The notes below the pieces were generated by a model. It saw nothing but the letters and a program-made list of their open reading frames with translations. It ran no database searches and was not told the DNA's origin. A stretch of DNA of 64,000 nucleotides. Source: Pseudorhodoferax sp032153935. Lineage in GTDB: Bacteria > Pseudomonadota > Gammaproteobacteria > Burkholderiales > Burkholderiaceae_C. Positions 51,812-61,687 of this stretch are shown piece after piece; positions within the stretch are counted from its first letter, which is position 1, and every line of letters begins with the position of its first letter. The translations under genes and the position numbers were made by a program. The stretch covers positions 434,001 to 498,000 of the forward strand of contig NZ_CAXUQL020000001.1 of the NCBI RefSeq assembly GCF_964253035.1, written 5' to 3'.

Positions 51812-52858
51812 TCAGGCGCTCAGCGGCGCCTCGTCCATCGCCTCGATCTGGTCCTGCAGCAGCACCACCTGGCCCTGCCAGTAGTCGCTGCTGCCGAACC
51901 ACGGAAAGTTCGCCGGAAAGCTCGGATCGCTCCAGCGCCGCGCCAGCCAGGCGCTGTAGTGGATCAGGCGCAGCGTGCGCAGCGGCTCGATCAGCGCCAG
52001 CTCGCGCCGGTCGAAGTCGCGGAACTGCTCGTAGCCGTCCAGCAAACCCGACAGCTGCAGCGTGCGCTGCTTGCGGTCGCCCGACAGCAGCATCCAGAGG
52101 TCCTGCACCGCAGGGCCCATGCGCGCGTCGTCCAGGTCGACGAAATGCGGGCCGCCGCCGGGCCGGTCGGTCGGCGTCCACAGGATGTTGCCGGGGTGGC
52201 AGTCGCCGTGCAGGCGCAGGCTGGCGATGCCGCCGGCCTGGCCGACCTGCGGCAGGCCGCTGGCCTCGACGCGCCGCAGCGCCTCGGTGCACACGCGCTC
52301 CCACTCGGCCTGCACGTCCAGCGGCACCATCTGGTGGGCCAGCAGCCAGTCCTTCGATGCGGTGCCGAAGCTCTGCAGGTCCAGCGTGGGACGTTCGGTG
52401 AAGGGCCGCGCCGCGCCCACGCTGTGGATGCGGGCGAGGAAGCGGCCGATCCATTCCAGCACCTCGAAGTCGTCGAGCTCGGGCGTGCGGCCGCCGCGGC
52501 GCGGGCTCACCGCGAACCAGAAATCGGCGAAGCGGTGCAGCGTGGCACCGGCGATGGCCAGCGGCCCCACGGCAGGCACTTCGGCCTGCTCCAGTTCGGC
52601 GGCGAAGGCATGTTCTTCGAGGATCTGCGCCTCGCTCCAGCGGCCAGGGCGGTAGAACTTGGCGACCACCGTCTCGGAGACGCCGTCGAGCGCGCTTTGC
52701 AGCTGCACCTGGTAGACGCGGTTCTCGTAGGAGCTCAGCGCCATGAGCCGGCCGTCGCCGACCAGGCCGATGGTGTCCAGCGCATCGAGCACCCGGTCGG
52801 GCGTGAGGCTGTCGTAGGGGTGACGCTGGGCGTCGGCAAACATCGCGTCGGAAGACAT
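51812..52858 (-). CDS. srkA: stress response kinase A (YihE/RdoA)
   Basis: A 348-residue APH-like Ser/Thr protein kinase that counters MazF-type death under stress and the Cpx response in E. coli. ALSSYENRVYQVQL (start of the kinase lobe), AKFYRPGRWSEAQILEEHAF with the ATP-binding Lys, LHGDCHPGNILW (catalytic Asp and Asn) and HFVDLDDARMGPAVQDLW (metal-binding Asp) are present. The start ATG at 52858 is used; a second one at 52843 is possible. It is the last gene of a leftward group with Ohr and OhrR. Confidence 0.93.
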   Translation of the reverse strand: MSSDAMFADAQRHPYDSLTPDRVLDALDTIGLVGDGRLMALSSYENRVYQVQLQSALDGVSETVVAKFYRPGRWSEAQILEEHAFAAELEQAEVPAVGPLAIAGATLHRFADFWFAVSPRRGGRTPELDDFEVLEWIGRFLARIHSVGAARPFTERPTLDLQSFGTASKDWLLAHQMVPLDVQAEWERVCTEALRRVEASGLPQVGQAGGIASLRLHGDCHPGNILWTPTDRPGGGPHFVDLDDARMGPAVQDLWMLLSGDRKQRTLQLSGLLDGYEQFRDFDRRELALIEPLRTLRLIHYSAWLARRWSDPSFPANFPWFGSSDYWQGQVVLLQDQIEAMDEAPLSA

Positions 52859-52908
52859 CGCGCGATTGTCGCCGGGCACCCGCCGCACTGGCGGATGCCC
52901 TGCCGGCG

Positions 52909-53331
52909 TCAGACCAGCGTGATCTCGACCGGGATGTTGCCGCGCGTGGCGTTGGAGTACGGGCACACGCCGTGGGCGGCGTCCACCAGCGCCTGGGCCG
53001 CTTCGCGCTCCATGCCCGGCAGGGAGACCTTCAGGCGCACGGCGATGCCGTAGCCCTTGGCGGTCGGGCCCAGGTCGACTTCGGCGTCCACGGCCACGTC
53101 GGCCGGCACGGTGATCTTCTTCATGCCGCCCACGGCCTTCATGGCGCCGATGAAGCAGGCCGAGTAGCCGATCGCGAACAGCTGCTCGGGGTTGGTGCCC
53201 GTGCCCGAGGTGCCGGGCGAGCTCAGCTTGACCTCGAGCTTGCCGTCGGACGACTTGCCGGCGCCGCCGTCGCGGCCGCCCGTGGTGTGGGATTGGGCGG
53301 TGTACAGAACCTTGTCGAGCGTGGTGGTCAT
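52909..53331 (-). CDS. ohr: organic hydroperoxide resistance protein
   Basis: A 140-residue thiol peroxidase of the OsmC/Ohr fold that reduces organic hydroperoxides using lipoylated electron donors. The catalytic cysteines are Cys59 in GYSACFIGAMK and Cys123 in HGVCPYSNATRGN. GGRDGGAGKSSDGKLEVKLS and GTNPEQLFAIGYSACF follow the Ohr type, not OsmC. It lies 54 bases downstream of the OhrR gene, in the same direction, so both are probably controlled by OhrR. Confidence 0.97.
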   Translation of the reverse strand: MTTTLDKVLYTAQSHTTGGRDGGAGKSSDGKLEVKLSSPGTSGTGTNPEQLFAIGYSACFIGAMKAVGGMKKITVPADVAVDAEVDLGPTAKGYGIAVRLKVSLPGMEREAAQALVDAAHGVCPYSNATRGNIPVEITLV

Positions 53332-53385
53332 GGTGACTCCTGGGGGTAGGTGCTTCGGTCGAAGCGGTTGGGGTGAAACGGATGG

Positions 53386-53832
53386 TCAGGCGATGCGGTC
53401 GCGCAGCGTACGCACCTGCTGTGTCAATTCGGAGATCTCGGCCAGCGTGCACTGGCTGGCTTCGAGCACGCAGCCGGGGATGGTCATCGCGCGGGCCTTG
53501 AGCTTGCGGCCGGCCGGCGTGAGGTGCACATGCACGCGGCGTTCGTCCTCGGCCGCCCGCTCGCGCTGCACCAGGCCGGCGGCCTCCAGGCGCTTGAGCA
53601 GCGGCGTGAGCGTGCCGGAATCCAGCCGCAGCCGCTCGCCCAGCGCGGAGACCATGGGGCCGTCCTGCTCCCACAGCACCAGCATGGCCAGGTACTGCGG
53701 ATAGGTCAGGCCCAGCGGCTCCAGCAGCGGCTTGTAGAGCTTGGTCATCGCCAGCGAGGCGGAGTACAGCGCAAAACACAGCTGGTGGTCCAACTGCAAT
53801 GCCTGTTCGCCGAGAGCGGGGTTCGATGCCAT
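53386..53832 (-). CDS. ohrR: OhrR, MarR-family organic-peroxide sensing repressor
   Basis: A 148-residue MarR-type dimeric repressor. The peroxide-sensing Cys19 lies in LDHQLCFALYSASLAMTK, exactly as in Xanthomonas-like OhrR. The winged helix is YPQYLAMLVLWEQDGPMVSAL, LRLDSGTLTPLLKRLEAAG and the wing RERAAEDERRVHVHLT. Oxidation of the cysteine releases DNA and induces ohr. The ATG at 53832 fits family length. Two identical palindromes at 53850-53877 just upstream are likely its operators. Confidence 0.95.
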   Translation of the reverse strand: MASNPALGEQALQLDHQLCFALYSASLAMTKLYKPLLEPLGLTYPQYLAMLVLWEQDGPMVSALGERLRLDSGTLTPLLKRLEAAGLVQRERAAEDERRVHVHLTPAGRKLKARAMTIPGCVLEASQCTLAEISELTQQVRTLRDRIA

Positions 53833-53849
53833 GGGCTGAATTCTAATTC

Positions 53850-53877
53850 GCAATTCAATTGCGCGCAATTCAATTGC
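53850..53877. promoter_or_regulatory. tandem OhrR operator palindromes
   Basis: GCAATTCAATTGC occurs twice, at 53850-53862 and 53865-53877, 15 bases apart. Each is a palindrome (GCAATT-C-AATTGC) with an AATT-rich core like known OhrR and MarR-type sites. They lie 17 bases upstream of the ohrR ATG, where a dimer would cover the promoter, and the spacing would place both dimers on a similar face of the DNA. Confidence 0.75.
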
Positions 53878-53909
53878 CTGTAACAAAATGCAACCCACCC
53901 CCAATGGGT

Positions 53910-54392
53910 TCAGTCCAGGAGGTCCAGCAGACGTGCCAGGGCGTGGCGCACGGTGGCAGCCCGCACGGCCGCGCGGTCGCCGGCGAAGCACTGCACTTCG
54001 GTGTGGGTGCCGCCCGGCAGCGCCCAGCCGAACCAGACCGTGCCGACCGGTTTTTCGGCGCTGCCACCACCCGGGCCGGCCACGCCGGTCACCGCCACGG
54101 CCAGCTGCGCATGGGCGTGCCGCACCGCGCCTTGCGCCATGGCCCGCGCCACCGGCTCGCTGACGGCCCCGTGCGCCACGATCAGCGCGGCATCCACCCC
54201 CAGGAGTTCGGTCTTGGCCGCGTTGGAGTAGCTCACGAAGCCACGTTCGAACCAGTCACTGGAGCCCGCCAGGTCGGTGCAGGCGCCCGCGATCAGGCCG
54301 CCGGTGCAGCTCTCGGCCGTGGCCAGCATCAGGCCGCGCGCACGCAGCACATCGGCCAGGCGCAGCACCAGAACATCGACGGAATCGTTCAC
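53910..54392 (-). CDS. pncC: nicotinamide-nucleotide amidohydrolase (CinA C-terminal type)
   Basis: A 160-residue enzyme that deamidates NMN to NaMN in the pyridine nucleotide cycle. LMLATAESCTGGLIAGACTD contains the conserved S-C-T-G-G motif, and VTGVAGPGGGSAEKPVGTVW the second conserved loop. The CinA N-terminal domain is absent, as in PncC. The GTG start at 54392 overlaps the pgpA stop (GTGA). The next upstream GTG at 54395 cannot be excluded. It forms an operon with pgpA. Confidence 0.92.
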   Translation of the reverse strand: MNDSVDVLVLRLADVLRARGLMLATAESCTGGLIAGACTDLAGSSDWFERGFVSYSNAAKTELLGVDAALIVAHGAVSEPVARAMAQGAVRHAHAQLAVAVTGVAGPGGGSAEKPVGTVWFGWALPGGTHTEVQCFAGDRAAVRAATVRHALARLLDLLD

Positions 54393-54937
54393 CACAACCA
54401 CCTCCACACAGCCAGCACCAGCAGCGTGCAGAACGCCGCCACCAGGTCGTCGAACAGGATGCCGAAGCCGCCGCGCGCGCCGAAGCCCTTGAACTGGCGG
54501 TCGGCCCAGGCCACCGGGCCGGGCTTGGCGGCATCGAAGAAGCGGAACAGCGCGAACGCGGCCAACTGGCCCCAGAAGCCCGTGGGCATGACCAGCCACA
54601 GCACCAGCCAGAAGGCCACGACCTCGTCCCAGACGATGGCACCGGGGTCGGCCACGCGCAAGTTGCGCGCGCACACCGTGCAGGCCCACCAGCCCAGCGG
54701 CAGCGACAGCGCGATGACCCAGCCGATCTGCGCCGCGTCGAGCCGGCTGTGCATCACCCAGTAGGCCAGCCAGGCCCACAGCGTGCCAGCGGTGCCGGGC
54801 GCCTTGGGCGAAAGGCCGGAACCGAAGCCCAACGCGATCCAGTGCGCCGGATGCGACAGCATGAAACGCGCCGTTGGCCGCAGAATCGGCGCGCGCAGCG
54901 CCGGGTCGGGCGCGGAGACAGCAGAGTCGGTCGTCAT
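54389..54937 (-). CDS. pgpA: phosphatidylglycerophosphatase A
   Basis: A 182-residue inner-membrane enzyme that removes phosphate from phosphatidylglycerophosphate to give phosphatidylglycerol. HWIALGFGSGLSPKAPGTAG is the hallmark N-terminal loop, ARNLRVADPGAIVWDEVVAF holds the D-P--IV-DE catalytic residues, and FRFFDAAKPGPVAWADR and GGFGILFDDLVAA follow. The frame runs upstream to 55045, but 54937 gives family length. Its stop overlaps the pncC start. It is divergent from the acyl-CoA ligase across 73 bases. Confidence 0.94.
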   Translation of the reverse strand: MTTDSAVSAPDPALRAPILRPTARFMLSHPAHWIALGFGSGLSPKAPGTAGTLWAWLAYWVMHSRLDAAQIGWVIALSLPLGWWACTVCARNLRVADPGAIVWDEVVAFWLVLWLVMPTGFWGQLAAFALFRFFDAAKPGPVAWADRQFKGFGARGGFGILFDDLVAAFCTLLVLAVWRWLW

Positions 54938-55010
54938 GGAATGCCGGCGATGGTAGCCGCGCGTGCCACCGGCCGAGCTGCGCGCCGCGTCTGTTCTTCG
55001 CCTCCACACC

Positions 55011-56548
<1,538 letters not shown>

Positions 56549-56549
<1 letters not shown>

Positions 56550-57103
56550 TGCCCGACCGCCTGCGCGAGCAGCACAAGGGCGCGCTGGAACGCGCGATCT
56601 TCCTGGAGTTCGCACAGCGCTGGCGGGCCGACATCGACCTGGCATCGGTCACCAACGGCAACCCCAACGCGCGCGAGCCCGACATCCTGGCCAAATCGGT
56701 CGAGAGCGACCACCTGCTGGCCGTGGAACTCGTGCGCCTGACCGAACAGGACAGCCAGATGCTGGCCCGACAGGCGCCGCGCCTGCCACCGGTCGACGCA
56801 CCGCCGGCCCGGCTGCCGCCCATCGCCAGCGCGGTCGACGCGTTCTCGCGCAAGTTCAAGAAGGCCGAGGCCGGCCTGTACAACGGCGTGCGGGCGTCCG
56901 ACCTGGAGCTTCTCGCCTGGTCCGACCACCTGGCCACACCGTGGCCCCAGGTGCTGGCCAGCGCCGAGGTCTGGCTGACCCACTTCGCCAGCGCCGAGCA
57001 CTTCGCCGCCGTCTGGCTCTGGCGCCGGCCCGATTTCCCGGGTGATGCCGCGCAATCGGCCTGGGTCTGGTCGCGCGCCAAAGGCCTGCGGCGCTTCGGC
57101 TGA
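56549..57103 (+). CDS. conserved-looking hypothetical protein, coupled to acyl-CoA ligase
   Basis: A 184-residue soluble protein whose ATG overlaps the ligase stop by one base (TGATG), implying translational coupling. HKGALERAIFLEFAQRWRAD opens with a helix, and residues 72-100 form a Pro-rich linker (RLPPVDAPPARLPPIAS). The end contains several Trp residues in WSDHLATPWPQV, AEHFAAVWLWRRPDFPGD and SAWVWSRAKGLRRFG. No domain is recognised. It is flanked downstream by gor, 70 bases away with its own ribosome site. Confidence 0.7.
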
Positions 57104-57173
57104 GAAGCCCACCCGCGTCCTGCGGGCTTGCCGATCCGGCGATCATCGCGCCGCCACAACAAGGAACAAGACG

Positions 57174-58541
57174 ATGGAACAGTTCGACTACGACCTGCTC
57201 GTGCTCGGCGGCGGCAGCGGCGGCGTGCGCGCGGCGCGCATGGCGGCCCAGCGCGGCGCCCGCGTGGCGCTGGTAGAGGCCGCAGCACTGGGCGGCACCT
57301 GCGTGAACGTGGGTTGCATTCCCAAGAAGCTCTACAGCTACGCCGCAGGCTACGCCGAGGCCTTCGAGGAGGCCGCCGGCTTCGGCTGGAACGTGGGCGA
57401 GCCGCGTTTCGACTGGGCCACGCTCAAGGCCAACCGCGCCAAGGAGATCGGCCGGCTCAACGGCATCTACCGCGACCTGCTCAAGGGTGCGGGCGTCGAG
57501 GTCGTCGAAGGCTGGGGTGTGCTGGCCGACGCGCACACGCTGCAGGTCGGCCCGCGCCGGCTGACCGGCCGCCACATCCTCGTGGCCACCGGCGGCACGC
57601 CCTTCATGCCGGACATCGCCGGGCGCGAGCTGGCCCTCAGCTCCGACCAGATGTTCGACCTCGACCCGTTCCCCCGGCGGCTGGTGGTGGTGGGCGGCGG
57701 CTACATCGCCAGCGAGTTCGCGTCCATCTTCCGCGGGCTCGGTGCCGAGGTCACGCAGCTGCAGCGCGGCGGCCGCATCCTGTCCTCGTTCGACCAGGAC
57801 ATCAGCCGCTTCCTCGCCTCGGAAATGGGCAAGACCGGCATCGACCTGCGTCTGAACGCCCAGGTCGAACGCATCGCGCGCACGCCCAAGGGCCTGCACC
57901 TCACGCTGGCCGGTGGCGATCTGCTGGACGCCGACGCCGTGCTGTTCGCCACCGGCCGGCGTCCCAACACCGCCAACATCGGCCTGGAGGCGGCCGGCGT
58001 GCGGCTGGATGCGCAGGGCGCCGTGGTGGTGGACGCGCACTACCGCAGCAGCGCGCCGTCCGTCTTCGCGCTGGGCGACGTGTCCACCGAGATGCAGCTC
58101 ACGCCCGTGGCCACGGCCGAGGCCATGGCGCTGGTGGACCACCTGCTCGGCCCGGCGCCCGGCAAGGCCGCGCGCACGGTGTCCTACGAATACATCCCGA
58201 CCGCTGTCTTCACGCACCCGCCGGTGGGCACCGTGGGCTACACCGAGGAAGCCGCGCGCGCGAAGTTCGGCCGCGTCACGGTGTTCCGCACAGAGTTCAA
58301 GCCGCTGCGCCACACGCTGTCGGGCCGCAGCGAGCGCACGCTCATGAAGCTCGTGGTCGATGCGGCCAGCGACCGCGTGGTCGGCCTGCACATGGTGGGC
58401 GCGGATGCCGGCGAGATCGTGCAGGGCTTCGCCGTGGCCCTGCGCGCGGGCGCCACCAAGGCGGTGTTCGACGGCACCATCGGCATCCATCCGACAGCCG
58501 CGGAGGAATTCGTGACCCTGCGGGAGCCCGCACCCGAATAG
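57174..58541 (+). CDS. gor: glutathione-disulfide reductase
   Basis: A 455-residue FAD enzyme that reduces GSSG with NADPH. FAD motif LLVLGGGSGGVRAARMAAQR, redox-active Cys43 and Cys48 in GGTCVNVGCIPKK, and the NAD(P) fold VVGGGYIASEFASIFRGLG are present. QRGGRILSSFD provides two arginines of the kind that bind the NADPH phosphate. The dimer-interface His-Pro-Thr-Ala-Ala-Glu-Glu closes the protein. AAGGAACAAG before the ATG at 57174 supports the start. It is followed by the AMP nucleosidase gene after 30 bases. Confidence 0.95.
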   Translation: MEQFDYDLLVLGGGSGGVRAARMAAQRGARVALVEAAALGGTCVNVGCIPKKLYSYAAGYAEAFEEAAGFGWNVGEPRFDWATLKANRAKEIGRLNGIYRDLLKGAGVEVVEGWGVLADAHTLQVGPRRLTGRHILVATGGTPFMPDIAGRELALSSDQMFDLDPFPRRLVVVGGGYIASEFASIFRGLGAEVTQLQRGGRILSSFDQDISRFLASEMGKTGIDLRLNAQVERIARTPKGLHLTLAGGDLLDADAVLFATGRRPNTANIGLEAAGVRLDAQGAVVVDAHYRSSAPSVFALGDVSTEMQLTPVATAEAMALVDHLLGPAPGKAARTVSYEYIPTAVFTHPPVGTVGYTEEAARAKFGRVTVFRTEFKPLRHTLSGRSERTLMKLVVDAASDRVVGLHMVGADAGEIVQGFAVALRAGATKAVFDGTIGIHPTAAEEFVTLREPAPE

Positions 58542-58571
58542 GGCGCCATCGTGGCGCTGCACAATGCGTGC

Positions 58572-60068
58572 ATGCCCTATCTGCCGCCCTTCATCGCCCC
58601 GACGCTCTACACCGACCCTGCCGCCGCGCTGGCGCAGGTGCAGAACATCTATGCGCAGCAGATCGAGCATTTGCGCGAGGCCATGGCCCGCTTCGTGGCC
58701 GGCGAGACGCTGCCCGGCCACGTGCGGGCCTGCTACCCCTTCGTGCGCGTGCACACCGAGACGCTGTCGCGCGCCAAGGTCGAGGACGAGCTCGACCGCC
58801 TGGCCTACGGCTTCGTGGCCGGGGCCGGCCGTTTCGAGACCACGCTGACGCGGCCCGACCTGTACGGCAACTACTACCTGGAGCAGTTCCGCCTGCTGCT
58901 GCAGAACCACCAGGTGCCGCTGGAGGTGGGCATCAGCAACCAGCCCATCCCCGTGCACTTCTCGTTCGCCGAGAACGACCATGTGGAAGGCAGCATGAGC
59001 GCCGAGCGCCGCGGCCTCATGCGCGACGTGTTCGACCTGCCCGACCTGGCGGCCATGGACGACGGCATCGCCAACGGCACCTACAACCCGCGCCCGGGCG
59101 AGCCGCAGCCGCTGTCGCTGTTCACAGCGCCGCGCGTGGACTACTCGCTGCACCGGCTGCGCCACTACACCGGCACGGCGCCCGATTGGTTCCAGAACTT
59201 CGTGCTGTTCACCAACTACCAGTTCTACATCGACGAGTTCGTGCGCATGGGCCACGAGGCCATGGCCGACGAGAACAGCGAGTACATCGCCTTCATCGAA
59301 CCGGGCAACGTGGTCACGCGCCGCAAGGACCTCGCGCCGCAGGACATCGATGCCTTCGGCGCGCCGCCGCCGCGGCTGCCGCAGATGCCGGCCTACCACC
59401 TGATCCGGCCCGACCACACCGGCATCACCATGGTCAACATCGGTGTCGGCCCGGCCAACGCCAAGAACATCACCGACCACATCGCCGTGCTGCGCCCGCA
59501 CGCCTGGATCATGCTGGGACACTGCGCCGGCCTGCGCAACACCCAGCAGCTGGGCGACTACGTGCTGGCCCACGGCTATGTGCGCGAGGACCATGTGCTG
59601 GACGAAGAGCTGCCGCTGTGGGTGCCGATTCCGGCGCTAGCCGAGATCCAGCTGGCGCTGGAGAAGGCCGTGCGCGACGTGACCAAGCTCGAAGGCCCGG
59701 AACTCAAGGGCGTGCTGCGCACCGGCACCGTGGCCAGCACCGACAACCGCAACTGGGAGCTGCTGCCCGACAACAAGGCCCAGCTGCGCTTCAGCCAGAG
59801 CCGTGCCGTGGCGCTGGACATGGAGAGCGCCACCATCGCGGCCAACGGTTTCCGCTTCCGCGTGCCCTACGGCACCTTGCTGTGCGTGTCCGACAAGCCG
59901 CTGCACGGCGAGATCAAGCTGCCCGGCATGGCCAACCACTTCTACCGCGAGCGCGTGGACCAGCACCTGCGCATCGGCATCCGCGCCGCCGAGCTGCTGC
60001 GCGCCCAGGGCATCGACCAGCTGCACAGCCGCAAGCTGCGCAGCTTCGCGGAAGTGGCGTTCCAGTAA
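58572..60068 (+). CDS. amn: AMP nucleosidase
   Basis: A 498-residue enzyme that hydrolyses AMP to adenine and ribose 5-phosphate, close in size to E. coli Amn (484). The C-terminal half is a nucleoside phosphorylase fold with ITMVNIGVGPANAKNITDH and AVALDMESATIAANGFR, and the N-terminal half contains YYLEQFRLLLQNHQVPLEVG, family-specific. CACAAT lies at 58560-58565, 6 bases before the ATG, so the mRNA may be leaderless; an upstream in-frame GTG at 58551 is possible but lies over that element. Confidence 0.94.
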   Translation: MPYLPPFIAPTLYTDPAAALAQVQNIYAQQIEHLREAMARFVAGETLPGHVRACYPFVRVHTETLSRAKVEDELDRLAYGFVAGAGRFETTLTRPDLYGNYYLEQFRLLLQNHQVPLEVGISNQPIPVHFSFAENDHVEGSMSAERRGLMRDVFDLPDLAAMDDGIANGTYNPRPGEPQPLSLFTAPRVDYSLHRLRHYTGTAPDWFQNFVLFTNYQFYIDEFVRMGHEAMADENSEYIAFIEPGNVVTRRKDLAPQDIDAFGAPPPRLPQMPAYHLIRPDHTGITMVNIGVGPANAKNITDHIAVLRPHAWIMLGHCAGLRNTQQLGDYVLAHGYVREDHVLDEELPLWVPIPALAEIQLALEKAVRDVTKLEGPELKGVLRTGTVASTDNRNWELLPDNKAQLRFSQSRAVALDMESATIAANGFRFRVPYGTLLCVSDKPLHGEIKLPGMANHFYRERVDQHLRIGIRAAELLRAQGIDQLHSRKLRSFAEVAFQ

Positions 60069-60074
60069 GCCCCT

Positions 60075-61241
60075 GTGCAGCTCGACGCGCTGTCTCTGAT
60101 GACGGTGGCGATGGTCAACCTCGTCGCCATCTCGCTGACGCTGCCGCTCATCATGGGCCGCAGCCTGACGCCGGCTGCACGCGCGGCGCAGCGCGCGCTG
60201 CTGCTGCTCACGGGCGGCTGGGCGGCGCTGGTGGCCTCCGAGTACCTGGTGTCCTCCTACGTGCTGTCGGTGCTGTCCATGGCCGGCCTGTCCGCCAGCC
60301 TGGTGATGCTGCACCGCGCACTGAGCGGCTGGCTGGGGCCGCGCCCCGGCGCATTGGCGCTGCGCGTGCTGGCCATCGCCATGCCGCTGGGCTATGCGTT
60401 CTCGTTCGCCCACTACCCGCTGCGCGTGGGCTGGTCCAACTTCCTGCTGGCGGCCATGCTGGTGCTGCTGGCGCGGGCGACGCTGGTCGCGCGCCGCCAT
60501 GCCGGCCGCCACTGGCGGCTGTTGCTGCTGGGCTGCTTCGCTGTCATGGCGGTGCTGACCGCTGCGCGCGGCGTGCTGGGCGCGTTCTTCACGGCGGCCT
60601 ACCCGACCTTCCTGTCGCCCAACCCGGTCAACATCGCCGCCGCGGTGGCCGTCAACATGGCCGTGGTGCTGGGCACGGTGGCGCTGCTGGTGGCCTGGCG
60701 CGACGAGGCCGACGACCGGCTGCGCGCCATGGCCAACACCGACAGCCTGACCGGCCTGCCGAACCGCCGCGGCTTCATGGAGCGCGCCGAGGCGCTGTTC
60801 GCCAACGCCCAGCGCTACCGCCAGCCACTGGCCGTGCTGATGCTGGACCTGGACCACTTCAAGCACATCAACGACAGCTACGGCCACGACCGCGGCGACG
60901 ACGCCCTGCGCCTGTTCGCCCGGATGCTGCGCGAGACGCGGCGCACCGGCGACCTGGCCGGCCGGCTCGGCGGCGAGGAGTTCTGCGTGGTGCTGCCCTC
61001 CAGCCAGCGCGACACGGCCAGCGGTTTCGACCAGCGCCTGCGCGCACGGCTGCAGCAGCGCAGCGAGGAAGAGCTGGGCTTCGCACTGTCCTACAGCGCC
61101 GGCGTGGCCGCCATGACCGATGGCGACGCAACCTTGGCCGGGCTGCTGGCGCGCGCCGACGCCGCGCTCTACGAGGCCAAGCACGGTGGCCGTGGCCGGC
61201 TGCTGATGGGCGACAGCGGTTCCGGCCACACGGTGGTCTGA
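60075..61241 (+). CDS. membrane diguanylate cyclase (GGDEF)
   Basis: A 388-residue protein with an N-terminal membrane domain of about six helices (AMVNLVAISLTLPLIMGR to AVNMAVVLGTVALLVAW) and a C-terminal GGDEF domain. TDSLTGLPNRRGFMERAEAL opens it, the active site is RLGGEEFCVVL (GGEEF), and the RTGD sequence just before LAGRL is the product-inhibition I-site (R-x-x-D five residues upstream). It makes c-di-GMP from two GTP. The GTG start lies 7 bases after amn, so both are likely in one message. Confidence 0.94.
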   Translation: MQLDALSLMTVAMVNLVAISLTLPLIMGRSLTPAARAAQRALLLLTGGWAALVASEYLVSSYVLSVLSMAGLSASLVMLHRALSGWLGPRPGALALRVLAIAMPLGYAFSFAHYPLRVGWSNFLLAAMLVLLARATLVARRHAGRHWRLLLLGCFAVMAVLTAARGVLGAFFTAAYPTFLSPNPVNIAAAVAVNMAVVLGTVALLVAWRDEADDRLRAMANTDSLTGLPNRRGFMERAEALFANAQRYRQPLAVLMLDLDHFKHINDSYGHDRGDDALRLFARMLRETRRTGDLAGRLGGEEFCVVLPSSQRDTASGFDQRLRARLQQRSEEELGFALSYSAGVAAMTDGDATLAGLLARADAALYEAKHGGRGRLLMGDSGSGHTVV

Positions 61242-61277
61242 ACCTGCGGCCGGTGGAGCCGCTGGTAGCATCCGCCG

Positions 61278-61682
61278 ATGTTCGAACAGCTTTCTCCCTT
61301 CCTGATCCACTGGGCCATCACGGCCCTGTCGCTGTGGGTCGCCAGCCACATCTTCCGCGGCGTGAAGTTCGACAGCACCGGCGCGCTCGTCGTGTCGGCC
61401 TTGCTGCTGGGCTTTGCCAACGCCATCGTCAAGCCGCTGCTGATCGTGCTGACGCTGCCGCTCACGCTCGTGACCTTCGGGCTGTTCCTGTTGGTCATCA
61501 ACGCGCTGGTGATCCTGCTCGTGGCCGCGCTGGTCAAGGGCTTCCGCGTCTCGGGCTTCTGGACTGCGGTGTTCGCGAGCCTGTTCGTCTCGGTGCTGAG
61601 CCTGGTGATCGGCTCCTTCATCGGCGGCAGCGACCCGGCCCAGCAGATCCAGATGCCGCAGGGCACCGGCAACTGGCTCTAG
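61278..61682 (+). CDS. phage-holin-4-2-fold (YvlD-like) membrane protein
   Basis: A 134-residue hydrophobic protein with four helices, about residues 8-25, 35-52, 55-85 and 95-113. FRGVKFDSTGALVVSALLLG then FANAIVKPLLIVLTLPLTLV are the motif of Pfam phage_holin_4_2/YvlD. Despite its name, this family is widespread on chromosomes and not evidence for a prophage. TAGCAT at 61266-61271 sits 6 bases before the ATG. No function can be assigned. It converges with tarD. Confidence 0.88.
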   Translation: MFEQLSPFLIHWAITALSLWVASHIFRGVKFDSTGALVVSALLLGFANAIVKPLLIVLTLPLTLVTFGLFLLVINALVILLVAALVKGFRVSGFWTAVFASLFVSVLSLVIGSFIGGSDPAQQIQMPQGTGNWL

Positions 61683-61687
61683 TTTCC

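Noticed and set aside
61278..61682. Prophage remnant because of a holin-like protein
   Set aside because: The family is common on chromosomes, and no other phage gene is nearby.
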